NCBI GenBank assembly: GCA_009869945.1
Contig: WIXG01000003.1
Coordinates: 620,001-684,000 of the forward strand
Length of the DNA stretch: 64,000 bases
Direction of reading: 5' to 3'
DNA from: Mesaphorura yosii
Taxonomy: Eukaryota > Arthropoda > Collembola > Poduromorpha > Tullbergiidae
The notes under the pieces were generated by a model. It was not told the DNA's origin, did no database searches, and worked only from the letters and a program-made list of their open reading frames with translations. Made by a program: the position numbers and the translations under genes. Of this stretch, positions 1 to 12,360 are shown one piece after another (position 1 is the first letter of the stretch; each line of letters begins with the position of its first letter).

Positions 1-3000
1 CTAATTATGCGCTTTGATGGGAATTGACAGTTCTACGTTGTAGTTCAGCAACGACCACGACCACAAGATAAGAAAATGTACCTCATTTTGCTTTTTGAAC
101 CCCAAAATCGCAATTTAAATTTAGAGAATTTGGTCACCTTGTATGAACATTATTTAGCGGTCCAGCTCCTGCCCGGTACTTATTAACTTTTCGTGCAGAC
201 ATTTTGTAGCACCGCAAAATCTCCAACGGCACCAGCCAAATCAATTTCCAATACAAGAATTGTACAGTAGCTGCAAATTTCTACAAATTCTTGCACGCGC
301 ACGAAACTGCTGAACTTGGTGAACTGGAGTGCCTGCCTCCAGATGAAATTATGAACTGATTCTCACTCTAAGCCATGCCATCAATGCTATCCAGCCATTC
401 TTTGTGCTTAAGCCTATGAAATTATGCTAGCATAGAGCACGGTTACGGATTATGTGAGCCTGCATAAATCAGAGCATAATTAATCCATGAATTTATTAAC
501 CTTTTGCTATTGTGCTTCTAATTTTATTCTGTCTAGTTGACGTTTGTATTTCACGTGTAATACGTCAAAGGCCAGCCTGTACAGGACGCCAGAACACAAA
601 GATGCTTCGAATCGAAAAGAGTTATCTGATTGAGTTCACCAATTAAGTCATTGCACGACTGATTGAGACGACAGACGAGACTGAGCATGAACTCCATGCC
701 AAGCCATGGCCATGGCACATTCCAAAGGCAATGGCAGGGATAACCTCGTGACGACGACATATGCCATGGAATTAGTCACTTAATTACCCAGACCGTCAAA
801 TTAACGCATAAGTCGCGCAGCATAACTCGCATAACGCATTCCTATCTGTGCGCATTACGTACCTCTTCCCGAATTTGGTGGATGATGGAGACGACGAAAG
901 TCTGCTGGAGTCGTCCATCTTTCTACACAAACGTTTAACACTGTCTTTCAAAGTTATGGACACAATTCACTGATCGACGATTCACTGGAGACTGGCAAGT
1001 TATTTTGTACTTTTACACTGGAGATTTTCCGTCCAGCATGGCTTCACCAACGGTCCGGTGAGATCACACAACACAAGCCTGCGATCATTTTGATAATGTC
1101 TGAATGACTGAGTGAATGGTGTCTGTTCAATCGCTTTGCTCGAACTGGCTTCACTGTGTGCCGTGAATGGAGATGCGACAGTGATATGAATATAAAACTC
1201 GTTCTTCTTGTCGCCGTGCGTGCTGTCGACTGTCGTTCGCGTGTGGGTCCAATCTGCTTTGTTCTGGATTTCGATTGCGATCAGCCTCTGCGACGCGATG
1301 CGATGCGATTGTTGTTGTTGGAAGACGAAAACAGAAATTCCTCATCCACACTTCAGCAGGGTTCAGTTAATGCCTAATTGCATACTCATGTAGCAGGTTT
1401 AAGCACTAAGCACCTACTTAGCACTTGACAATGTAATTCAGCGTGGCTGTATGGCTGCGTGGTTCGTGGCGTGCCGTATTTTTTGCGTACAATTTACAAC
1501 CACTGCCACTTAATGATGGCACTGGCAGGCAGGACAAATTGACGCTGACACTCTTTTGCTTAGCTTTGCTGGATGCTGTCTGGCTTCAGTTGTCAATTCT
1601 AAATGCTAAATTTAGCGTCTAATCTCTTGCGATGCAATGGTGTGAGCTGGAACGAACGCGACTCGAACACACAATCGATGGAATTCACAATTGCACAAAC
1701 ACTAAACACAAAAACGCGATACGAAACAAACGACGACTGAACGAAAGTGAATCTCTTTTGTATCTGTCTTGTCTCGCGTGCGCGTTGCCGTAGCGTGGCG
1801 TAGCCTAATCGTAGACGTGAATTGAAATGTTTACATTTACGATACTGAGAAGATGCTTTTGCTTTTGCCTGCCTTTGCACTTGTGATTTTGTATCCCTTT
1901 GTCACTGTAAAGCGTAATGATCCGTGAAGAACTGTGGAAAGATCGAAGACCGATCTCCGTAATGTAATCTTGTTTGTTTAATTGAGCTCAAGCGCGAGTG
2001 CGAGCACGAAGCGATAAACACTTGAAAGATTTATTGCTCTTTCAGTCTTCGTTGTGCTGATCTTGCAAAATGCAAAAAATACGACGGCTTAAACTGGAAA
2101 CTGTCAAAGAAAAAATGTAAAGATACAAATTGGCAATCTCTTCGTCGTTGCGTTGTCGGACGCCTTCGCCTTTCGTCTTGCGGAAGGTTAAAAGATCAGA
2201 AAATTGCAAAGAAGTGATCTTCCGCCCGTGCGAGCGTATGCTTTGATCTTTGGCGTTCTTCTACTCCTACTTCTTGTCTTGTCTGCCTTGTCCAGAGATA
2301 AATCTTGAGTTGGGTAATGCCAGTGGAAAATTTTCAACCGAGTCTTGTGTTTGTGTTTATGGTTGATGCTTACCACTCAACGTGTAAATGACCTTAAATC
2401 TCTTGTACAAGCAAATCTTGAGTTCCTCAGAAAATATTGCGATTGCGACACGACGGGCACAACTCGAAAATGCGATGGTTTCACTCGGCGAGGACAACAG
2501 CAGCAAAGGATTAGCACAATACTTGTCTCTGACTCTGAACTTGCTTCTGTCTGTTTCTGAGTTCACTGGCGAGCCGAAGATCATTACAAATTAAAATTGT
2601 TGTTCGAGCAGCAATTAACAAGCCAAGCCGAGCAGATAATTACACGAGCGATGGTCTCGAAAGGCCGACAAGCCATAAAACAGAAGCAGTTAAATGGGGT
2701 TGCTGTACTGCACGCACACATTAAAAGCAAGCAACCATTGTTGGCTGGTCTGGTCTGGTCATGGCCATGAACGTCAGATTCGAAATTCAGCGATCGACGT
2801 CAACGTAAAGTCATCTACGTCATGCTCAACAATTAAAATGCCTTCCAAAGAGCACAGCAACATGTAACATGATGTAGCTGGGGCTTATTAAATTTAATGG
2901 CTGACTAGCCGAAACTGGATCGAATCAGTTCCTGTCGTCTGTGTCTGTGTTCCATCGTTTTAGGCTTTATCTTATCGTTGATATTTAGCAAAGCAACTCA

Positions 3001-4280
3001 ATCAGTTTCACATTCTTCCAATGTGGATTGTGGACGACAGAATCCGAGTCACAGTTGACAGTTGACATGAATCCACAATCCACATGTATGAAGTCAAAGC
3101 GAAAGGCAGAATTAACGCGACTTCAATTCAATTGTATCACTGTACAATGGTCTCTGATATGATAATCTCGTTTAAGACTTCCTCTTTCACAATGATTAAA
3201 TAATTCCAATTCCCATCCCAATTCCAGTTCTTCACTTGACTTAATTAGTCATCTTTCATCTTCAGTATCATCTTTTTGCTCCAGTTTGCGTTTGGCTCTC
3301 AGTGCAGCTGCACTCAGTCATGTGCATCTTTGAGATGAGTCATTAATTTTATTAAAAGAAGCCACGCTGAGCCGACACATGCATTCTTGTGGTTATTTCC
3401 TCAATAACTCAAATATTTGCCATTGCCAATGCGTTTATTACACAGTGCCAATTATTTAACTAAACACGCAATACACTGACGAAGAGGACTGAGAGAAGGA
3501 TTCTTACAAAACAATAGATAGGATGCATATACTCGTGCCACCGCTGCTGATGATGATGATGGACCTTGTACTCAATGTTATTGTACATTTAACAAGTGAA
3601 CCCAATCCTGTTCCTGCCTTTCTACCATTTCCTTTGCACATTGCATTCACTGCTTGTATCATGTGAGAATATACTCCCATTTAAAAACTCTTTGACTCAT
3701 TTATAGAACTCATGGCATGCGGCATGCGAATTCGGCTGGGCTGAAAATGAAATTCGCATTCGCGTAGTCGTAGCGTAGCGCACATGGCTGGCATTGGTTA
3801 TTAGGCTTGGTTTGGCTTAATTTAAGGACCTTTTATTCTCCAAGTTACATTAACAATTTACTCGCAGAAGTACGTGAATTCAGATGGCCACTCGGGCTGG
3901 ATGGATTCGCATTGGCTGAATTAAAGTCCACTTGTAGTTGTGTACTGCTTATTGAAGGAACACGGTGAACTGATTAGATAAATTCGTAATTTTAGCCTTG
4001 CAGTGTTTAAAGTGTTTAATTGTGAATTGAACAGGATTTTGGTCCACTTTTGCCTTTGCCTGCCTGCCTGCTGTGTTGTGGAATGTAACCTAACTTAACA
4101 AAGAGCACTCGATCGATAAGAAGCACAAGCACAAGCACGGAACCACGGAAGCCAAGCCGAAGAGAACTCAAACCGCAGCGCAAAGCAACCGGCAGTGCAC
4201 ACACAACGAATCGCTCCGATTTTCGGATGTTTTCCCAGACTCGGAGATTTTGCTGCGTATTTTAAACTCTTAGTCACAAA
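1..4280. other. Intergenic, no gene found
   Basis: No open frame here combines a start, splice sites and recognisable protein features. Short frames at 551-760, 1151-1393, 1599-1880 and 2188-2594 are compositionally poor and overlap each other on both strands. The only structure noted is an inverted repeat at 3021-3085, listed separately. The last part presumably holds the promoter and 5' UTR of the CD36-type gene starting at 4281, but no core promoter was identified. Confidence 0.6.
3021..3085. repeat. Perfect 14-bp inverted repeat (hairpin)
   Basis: The arm at 3021-3034 (ATGTGGATTGTGGA) is repeated as its exact reverse complement at 3072-3085, with a 37-nt loop. A further CTTC/GAAG pairing outside the arms extends the stem after a small internal loop. 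The loop carries a tandem ACAGTTGACAGTTGACA. The size suits a small-RNA precursor, but nothing else supports one. Confidence 0.5.
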
Positions 4281-6370
4281 ATGTTTACAATCTCGTTCAC
4301 GCGGAGCGGAATCAGGCTCCGGATCCTGTCAATGAGCCTTTTTGTGTTCTTGCTATTCACGTTCACGTTGGACGCTAAAGCACGACTTCACGTGCAGGAA
4401 ACGCTACCAGGCGACGTACTCCTCAAATTCTACCTGTTCAATGTGACAAATCCGGACAAATTCGAAGCGAACGAGGAGAAGCCGGCTTTGGAGCAACTGG
4501 GGCCATTCGTCTTTCGGTGAGTTCAGAAAATTTTGATATAACGCAAACGCAGCGCCGTGACTGAAACTTTAGAGCATGCGCGCACATTTCTTTTCTTTTC
4601 TGGCAGTGAAACGACTGAGAAGTTCAATATAAGTCATTCCGCCGACAGAGCTACAGTCACGTTCAGTGAACGAAAGTATTATGAATTCCTACCCGACTTG
4701 TCCGCGGACAGCGAAGGGTCTATGAACTTCATCAATGTGCCACTTATGGTAAGGCAAAAAAAGGCAATTGGGCAGTATGTACCGAGTCTCAGCTGACAAT
4801 GCTAATTTCAATTCACTTTGGCTGTAGTCATTTGGTTCGAACCTAGCTAGAATCCCTCTGATTGGGGTGAACATGTTCAAGAGTCTTGTCAAGCTCAAGG
4901 AGAAGATTATTAAGCGCGACATTCCAATCAAAGACTTCTTTTACGGATACGACGCGAGTCCATTCCTGAAAATCTTCGACATTCTGATGCCAGGTGAGAA
5001 ATTAAACCCGTGGTCCTCCTTAACACCAGGATTCATGGGCCCTTGAAATTGTTTGACCCTTTGTATTATTGCGCAGGCGAACCTGTGCCACCACAATTCG
5101 AGGGCGGCACATTTGGACTGCTGAAGGACAGAAATGGAACGGAAGACGGTCCCTTCCAAGTTGGGACTGGTGCCACATCCGAGTACGAGTATGGACAGCT
5201 CGTCAGCTGGAAAAACACGACGCAGTTGGACTGGTGGCCACGCGATGCTTCAAACTACTGCAATATGATCAATGGTTCCGTGGACGACAGCACAAATCGC
5301 GACGTGATCGAACTCCAGCATTACAACCTGTACGTGTTCCTGCCCGATGCCTGCCGTTCCCTGAAGTACACGTACTCCGAAGAGACTCCCTTCAGCGGAG
5401 GCGGCAGCAATGCCGAAGACGACGTCAACTCCATCGTCGGGCTGAAGTACAAATTCGATGAGCACATGCTGGAGAATTTGGAGGAGAACCCGGAGAATAC
5501 GTGCTTTTGTGCGTCGCCGGGTGAGGACAACAAAAATTGCCTGCGGTCGGGCACGATGGATCTCGGACCTTGCAGACAGAACGGTAAAGCAAAAAAGACC
5601 TATGCACTGGATGAATCACAGAACTTATTTATGGGTAACTGCTTTCTATAATGGCCGGTGTGTCCAGCTCCGATGATTTTAACCTACCCACACTTTCTGG
5701 GTGCTGATCCGTACTATTTTGACAAGATCAAGAGCGGATTGGAACCAAAAAAAGAACTGCATGAGTCGTATATGCTTGTGGAGCCCGTAAGTCAATTGAA
5801 ATGATACAAAAAACTTAAGCAATATATATCCGTATAAAAAAGAGTGATGCTTTTTGGTGTAGACAACAGGAACGATCTTAGAAGACGTCAAGCGATTTCA
5901 GCTAAATGTTCGTTTAAAACCGATTCAACTGTTCAGTTACCTTAGAAATCTTACTGACATGCTGTTTCCTGTGTTGTGGACGGAAAAGGTAAGAAGTTGT
6001 GCAAAAATTCATATGGGAGCCTGTAATCGACAGCAGCCTGCATGTTCTTTGGAAGGTTTACTCCTTGAACAAGGTGGAACTGGGCGTCGTGGCTCAGGAG
6101 CTGAACAACCTTGACAGCAGCTTCAGTTCCAATGCAAATGCCGATCTCATTGCGTCGTGGAGAGCAAGAAGCCAGGAAGAAAGCAACCAGAAATCGCGGT
6201 CCAAAGAAGATAACGGGGACGTGGGCCAGGGTCCCTCCGACGAGCAGGCGCATATGGATGGGAATCACGGCAGAAATACAAACGCCAGCTCCAGGAGTTC
6301 ATTCAGCTTTAGTTTATTAGCATTAGCCACTTTACTATTAAACACAGTTCCAGTCATTACGATGCGATAA
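4281..6370 (+). CDS. CD36/SCARB-family scavenger receptor
   Basis: Predicted receptor of the CD36 family (class B scavenger receptors; lipid, sterol or pheromone uptake at the plasma membrane or lysosome). Exons 4281-4516, 4607-4748, 4828-4993, 5077-5583, 5668-5786, 5863-5988 and 6056-6370 join in phase to 536 aa, close to the usual 470-550. The N-terminal helix (SLFVFLLFTFTL, about 18-30) is followed by the family's membrane-proximal region (FNVTNPDKF, QLGPFVF). The ectodomain has several N-glycosylation sequons (NVT, NIS, NGT, NTT, NGS, NLT) and the cysteine cluster around NTCFCASP. A hydrophobic stretch lies at the extreme C-terminus (LLALATLLL) with almost no cytoplasmic tail, so a GPI-type anchor is possible. 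The start of the last exon is the least certain: 6056 preserves phase and gives a 67-nt intron, and 6074 would also fit. Lipid-transport role is inferred from family. Confidence 0.9.
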
Positions 6371-6391
6371 AGTAAAAACCGAGCCAGTTTT

Positions 6392-6397
6392 AATAAA
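6392..6397 (+). promoter_or_regulatory. Poly(A) signal of CD36-type gene
   Basis: AATAAA lies 22 bp after the CD36-type stop. On the other strand a matching AATAAA (6413-6418) lies 50 bp after the stop of the convergent gene at 6468, so the two 3' ends probably overlap. Confidence 0.6.
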
Positions 6398-6467
6398 ATA
6401 CCGATTTTTATATTTATTCCGAATTTATCACAATTAATTACGAATTGCCAATATTAAAAACGCACGT

Positions 6468-7165
6468 CTAAGCAAAGGAATCGCCTTCATCCTGCATGCG
6501 ACCGTACGGGATATTGGAGTTTGTGGATTTGATCTGCATTTCATCAGAGGTTGGCTCCTTCGCAAATCCAGAACCGACGATGACTCTCTCTGGCACAATT
6601 TCCCTCGGAATCCAGTCAACATTCATGCGTCCAGCTGGTTTGCCCGAGTCCGCCACAGCACGCGGAGGAGGCGGATGGAAAATGGCGAAGGCGAAAAAGA
6701 TGGCGATGTCAAAGAAGAGGATCATGTCGAAGAAAGAGAAGCCCCAGTACGTGTGGTGGTAGTTCTGTTCCTTGAAGACGTAGAAGAAGGTGAAGATGAG
6801 GGTCATGGTGATAGCGACCAGCATGTAGGAGTAGTACCAGCTTCGGGCACTTCCGTTTCCAGAACGCGACCCACTGTTGTGAGACAGCAGCTTCGCCGAA
6901 ATCATAAACTGGACCACGCCCAACATCGAAGTCGAGACTTTCGTGAATACACCGTAGAAATTCTCATGGTGGTCGGATCGAATGTCGAGAACGTCAAACA
7001 TCGAGCAGATGACGACGACGACGGACCAAATCTGAGTTGGGCGGTGGACAATTAAGAGTTAATAACGCAACATTAACATCGAATTTTATTTATTTTCTGG
7101 TTCGTTGGAATAAAACTTACCCCAGACACAACACAAATGTACGCTTCTTTGCAGAATTTAACCAT
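6468..7165 (-). CDS. Small four-helix membrane protein
   Basis: Family not recognised with certainty. Exons 7165-7121 (15 codons, MVKFCKEAYICVVSG) and 7031-6468 join in phase 0 to 202 aa. Four hydrophobic segments follow: around IWSVVVVICSMF, GVVQFMISAKLL, YMLVAITMTLIFTFFYVF and FDMILFFDIAIFFAFAIF. A polar C-terminal tail of about 75 aa begins at HPPPPR. Size, topology and the very short first exon resemble the trio at 34.3-37.9 kb and the arthropod DUF4728/MARVEL-like small tetraspan proteins, but no signature fixes the family. It converges on the CD36-type gene with about 100 bp between stops. Start chosen because 7165 gives the first ATG with a good GTAAG donor. Confidence 0.7.
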
Positions 7166-8345
7166 TTTTCCGGCAGGAACTCCAAAGGCACTTCGATCAA
7201 ATTCAAACAATAATTAATTCAGCGGAGCAAACACAGAATCAACAGTCAGATGATGTGATGGCCTGCTGACTAATGCAGTGAACTCAATTCGAACTTGAGC
7301 AGGATGACCATGAAACTATTTTGTAATAGTAATCAGTATTGCGCAGCTGCGTACCGTATAATTCAGTATACAATGCAAAGAGTCACAGTCAGGAATCCAC
7401 TATCTTTTATCACGGAATTAATTTTATCAGTTTCACCCTTTCACTCGTTTCAGAAACATTGTACTTTACTTTAATTTTTACGCTTTCCATGTTTTCATCG
7501 ATCTCCTCTTATCGGGGCTCGAAATCAATAGAAATTGTTCGTAGTTGACAGCACAGCAAGCAACTTACACAGATAAGTGACAAGTGCTCGAGCTCGAGCA
7601 AAAATTGATCTAAAATGAAATGCTGACAAAGCTTAGCTCCGCCGGTCGCCTTGCCTTTTCCAGTGAATCAGCTCAAAATCTTGTTCAGAACACCAACACC
7701 ATGAATGCAATGACGCAGAGGTGTTTCTAGACCATAATTAAACCGATGATGAATACCATGCTCGATTCACGAATTAAAGTTACAATGTACAACTACAACA
7801 TTAAACCGAGGAGAGGATAACAGGAAGGCTAGTTTTGTATTTGATAGTAAAGATGGAATAATTAATCGGAAATTGCTGCTAATAGAATTGCTATGTGGTA
7901 TGAACTTTCGTGATCAAATGCAGACCATGAACGATCATAAATCAAATAATAAAATTTAAGTATCACAGCATCAAAGAGCCATAATTAGAGAGGTGTTTAT
8001 TTTGTATTTCATAATCATTGGTGGGAAGTCTGTCAGTCAACCGAAGATGACTTTTCGCCTTCGAGCAATCATTCAATGACAAAATGTTGATGCCAATCCA
8101 ATAAAGCAGAAACAAGCACCATATGATCGTGTGTTGATAATCTCATTCATATTTTTTTAATTGGGGTAATTTCACTTTTACACCTTCACCGGAGTCATTG
8201 AAGTACAACTACGCTACACTACGATAGAACTAAATGATCTGATACGATTAACCATAATTTCATGTTATAATCTACTACTTTTACTTTTACTAAACAGTGA
8301 ACTGTTCTGCGATCAACGATTCTGCCTCGAGATGCTGCACTGCTA
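7166..8345. other. Intergenic, nothing recognised
   Basis: AT-rich sequence upstream of the small tetraspan gene and downstream of ABCH-1. Neither strand holds an exon with plausible splice sites. It may include the ABCH-1 3' UTR and the tetraspan promoter. Confidence 0.5.
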
Positions 8346-11300
8346 CTACTGCTTGCGCTGCCCGAATTTGTTTGACAGGACGATGATGGTCCAATAGAGG
8401 ACTATCCAGCCGGCAGAGGTGACGAACCCAAGCCAAACAATCTCGTTGCTCGTGTCCATACCACGGGTGATGATGGAACGGAACCCCGCGGCGGTGATTG
8501 TGCATGGAAGAGCCTGGCCAACGTACTGTAAGACCCGTGGCAGTCTCTCCAGCGGCCACAGTAGACCGGCAAGCAGGAAATTGGGGAACACGAACCTGGA
8601 AATAAAGGATAAAGAAAGGAACTCAAACTCAATCAGGAAAGTAAAGGTAAAGTGAAGTTGTAGTTACCCCATCGCCATCAACATGGCGTACTTCTCGTCC
8701 GTGCAAAATGTGGCGAGCATAAACCCTGAAACGCACGAATAATTTGGTGGTGAATAACTAAATTAATTCAAATTCAGATGGCTGTCATCGTCGTCAGCTT
8801 CAATTACCGAGAGACATCCCGACGATGCAATTAAGCAGGACCAGGGCGAAGCCCAGCAGTATGGAGCCTTCGGACACGGTGTCAAAAATGACAAAAATCA
8901 GGAAGAAGCAGACGAGAATCTGTGACATGGCCACGGCGAAGAGTTGGATGATAAAATGCGACATCATGATCTCGATCTTGGCGACTCCAGACACCATCGT
9001 GCGGTTGAGCATGCCGTCCTTCTTCTCAATGATGTACGTCAGCCCACACTGCAGTGCGCACATGAAGAAAAGGAACCCAAGAGATATGCCTGTCGCCATG
9101 TAGCCAATAGGCGCGGCCTCCTTCTTCCCGAACGAGAAGATCGGCTCTCCAAACTGCAGCGAAGGCGAATCAGCATAAAAAATGCATGTCTAATTGCTGA
9201 TAGCACAAATCAAGGCTTACTTGAATAGGAAGTTCCCTGGCGGACGCGTCGACTCCACACAGCTGGAACAAACTTGCACTCATCTTCTCAAACGCCATCG
9301 AAAATGCGCCTTCGAGGAACTGCGCAGTTTCGGCCACGGTCGTGTCCAGTCGCACGTTGATTTGCGACTCGGTCAGCGTCGTGTTGTTAGTCAAGTCGTT
9401 CTGGACCACGCGTTTATAAAAGTGAGATGAGAAGTTTTCTCCCATCCAGAAGTAGCCCCAAATCTTGCCTTTCAGTGCCTGTTCTTCAGCTTCGTCCTCC
9501 GACTTAAAGGGTATCAGTTTTATTGCCTTCTTGTCCAATCCGTCGATAAAGGCACAGCTCAAATCGGGCGGCGGAGTAAAGCAGCCGTCTCCCTGGCCCG
9601 AATTCAGCAGCATCGACCCATTTCTCATGGACACGAGGACGCTCAGCGCGGGGCAAATGTCCACTTCGTAGTTGACCACTCCGAATTTGAGGTCCGTGGG
9701 CTGAGAGTCGAGCGCAACGCAGAAGAGAGTCACTGTCATACCAGGAAGGAGCGCAAGCACGAGCGAAAACCACCAATTGCGGACCACAACGAGCAAGTCC
9801 TTCACGAGGAGTCCGTGCATGTGATGCCACATGCTGGTCGTGGGCGCCTCACCGCCTCGTCTGGCGCTCCATTCCACCTGAATGCTGGGGGCCATAGACA
9901 TCGTCTTCCCGCGGCCATTGGGAAGCGTGTCCAGACGAATCACGTCCATTGGAGCACGGCTATTTCCGCCTGGTCGAATAATTTCGCCAACGTGCATGTT
10001 TCCTCGGTCGAAGGGCCCCAGAACTCCGGTGCTGGCCTTCGGACGCTCATCTTGCTTGCATAGCTTCACGACGACAGAGTCCAGCAGATTCTCATTGTAG
10101 ATTTGTAGCAGGTTTGACGGCGAGTCCTCGCAGAGCAAATGTCCACTACGCATGATTCCAATCTACAAACCAAACCAAAAGTCGGCGGCCACTTAAGACG
10201 TCGAAGGAAGAATTATGACGGCGAAACCTTCGAATGCTTTGATCTTACATACCCTGTCCGCCTGCCGCATCTCTTCGATATAGTGCGTGGTCACGATGAC
10301 AGTGGCCGAGTTCTGTGCGACCAAATCATGCAAGTAGCTCCAGATGCACTCACGCAACAGCGGGTCACAGCCAACGGTTGGTTCGTCCAAAATGAGCAGA
10401 TCCGGTGAGTGGAGGAGCGAGACTGCCATCGACACGCGGCGTTTTTGTCCATCGCTAAGGAACAGCACCAGCACAACAGGAAGAAAAGTCGGCATCAGCT
10501 TGCTTTAGCTTTTGGGTATTGCAAGAATTTAAATTTAGCGATGGGAGGCCGGAAGTACCTGAGATTCTGAATGCTTTGGTTCAACCCCGTCAAGGACAGG
10601 AGCGAGACCAGCTCCTTGGAACGATTCTTTATGTCGGACCGACTCATCCCGTAAATTCGACCAAAGTAAGCCAGCACTTCGACGATTGTGAATTCACCGT
10701 TCAATGCAATTTCCTATTGGGATGTTAACAGATTGTATAAACAGATTGGAGGAATTCGCGATTCGGCTTCGTTAAACGGTTAAGCTGTTAAATGCTCATA
10801 AGCGCGTAAATTTAAGAGCCCTCTTAATTTGACTCCACCTCTTAAATTCCCTGATGTATTGGCTAGTGAGAAAATATAAGCACCGGCTCTTAAAAATAAC
10901 AGTGTCCAGAGGTTGAGATACTCTTAAATTGAGAGGGAAGTTTTGGTTTCATCTTTTCGAAATTCAAAAATTCAAGTTAATATTTAAGGAATATGGAGAT
11001 ACGAGGAAAATTCAGGCCATATACTCGAGATTCGGACCTATAAGCTGTTAAATCTTCTAAAATCATAACTTCTAAACTTAAGATATTTGTGTTCGAATCA
11101 CGAATCACCCCATTGTTTGGGAAGACTCGTAGTTTGATGGTCTCACCTGCGGCATGTAGCCGACCTTTTTCCCAGGGATCCCCGACCTCGGAGTCCCGGT
11201 CGGTTCGCCACACACGAGAATGGTGCCTGAGTTCAGCTTGCGAAGCGCCACGATGCACGTCAGAATCGTCGTTTTGCCACAGCCGGAGGCACCGAGCAGT

Positions 11301-11721
11301 CCGTATCTTTTGTGAGGAAGCAAAGCAAGCAGGAAGTTCATATTTTATCAGATTCATTCGTTGTCGTTTTCTCAAATTTTGTAGCTGCTTTTAATTAATA
11401 GCTTACATAGTATGCTCCTCCACTCCCATGCACAAATCCCTCAGCACGTGATTGGCCTTCGACCCAGAGCCGTAGATTTTGTTGGCGTTCTCCACGTGAA
11501 CCACCGTGTGAGGTTTGCGTGGCCGGCTTGGCAGCTCTGGCGGGCCCTGCAAATGCGGTGCCGCCACCTGAATGACATCAACGGGCACGTGGGCCGCCTC
11601 CGAGTTGGAGAAACCGTGATTGATTTCTCTGCGAGCAGAAAATACAAAATTAAGCTAATTAGCACTTATTCATCAAGCAAGCAGTAGGCAGGATGTGAAA
11701 TTACCCCGACATGCGTTCCAT
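8346..11721 (-). CDS. ABCH-1: ABC half-transporter, ABCG23-like
   Basis: Predicted plasma-membrane ABC half-transporter of the arthropod ABCH (database name ABCG20/23-like) type, which dimerises to export substrates such as lipids. The substrate here is unknown. Nine exons: 11721-11705, 11628-11407, 11306-11147, 10713-10559, 10454-10253, 10162-9221, 9153-8808, 8725-8668, 8595-8346, giving 783 aa. The order is reverse (NBD then TMD). Walker A GASGCGKT is near 84-91, the signature LSDGQ near 184-188, Walker B LLILDEP near 204-210 and the H-loop TTHYIEE near 240-246. TM1 (WWFSLVLALLPGMTV) is near 380, then a large extracellular domain, then the TM2-TM6 block starting after PIQ with the family motif EKKDGMLNRT. 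The start in a 17-nt first exon is supported by the same 17-nt layout in ABCH-4 and ABCH-5. It lies head-to-tail with ABCH-2. Compared with ABCH-4/5 it lacks the intron after RLDT. Confidence 0.92.
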
Positions 11722-12360
11722 GTCTCCCGTGACTTGACTTTATCGGTTGCGGTAGCTCAAGTAAGAAGGCGAGTTAAATTGGTGCAAAGAAAACGAGAAC
11801 GATGTCGACACCCGAAGCAGAAAGTCCCAAATAGAGTTTGATTTAATAAATTTAAGAATAAGAACATGGTTCCATTCCAATTCTTAAACACCTGCATGAC
11901 GTGAGACGTAATGACCTTGTTTTCCTCGGTCTCAGCCGACAAAGGCAACCCGTGGCGTTTTATTGCCCATTGATTCCTGACTCTTTATGTCGGCACTGCA
12001 AACTGTATTGCCGTCCCCATCACAGAACCTGTCAACAGCTGTCAACTCATTGTGAATTGTTTAACCGGGCACGTGATACTGTAAAGGAGCTCTACTTTAG
12101 GCCCGTGGCGTAACGTGGCTTCCTTTAGTACCTGCTTATTGTCGTAAACAGGAACAATGCTGCCGGATGACTCATAATTTCTCCTTGTCGGTTTCAAATT
12201 CCGTGTCGTCGCTCGTCGCCTGCGAGTAATGCACAATTCGATTACCCGTGGTTGATATTTAGCCAATGATTTGGAATTTTTTTTTTATTAGTTCAAGTAG
12301 ATTTGTCTGCTGAACAATTATTCATTGCTAATCACGTATCTAATTTTATTGTTCACCTGT
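11722..12360. other. ABCH-1/ABCH-2 spacer
   Basis: Space between the ABCH-1 start and the ABCH-2 stop, presumably ABCH-1 promoter and ABCH-2 3' UTR. A 74-codon minus-strand frame at 12042-12266 is arginine-rich, has no splice support and is not called. Confidence 0.5.

Noticed and set aside
551..2594. Several 60-93 codon ORFs on both strands
   Set aside because: Overlapping in opposite strands, no splice sites or domains, composition typical of random AT-rich DNA.
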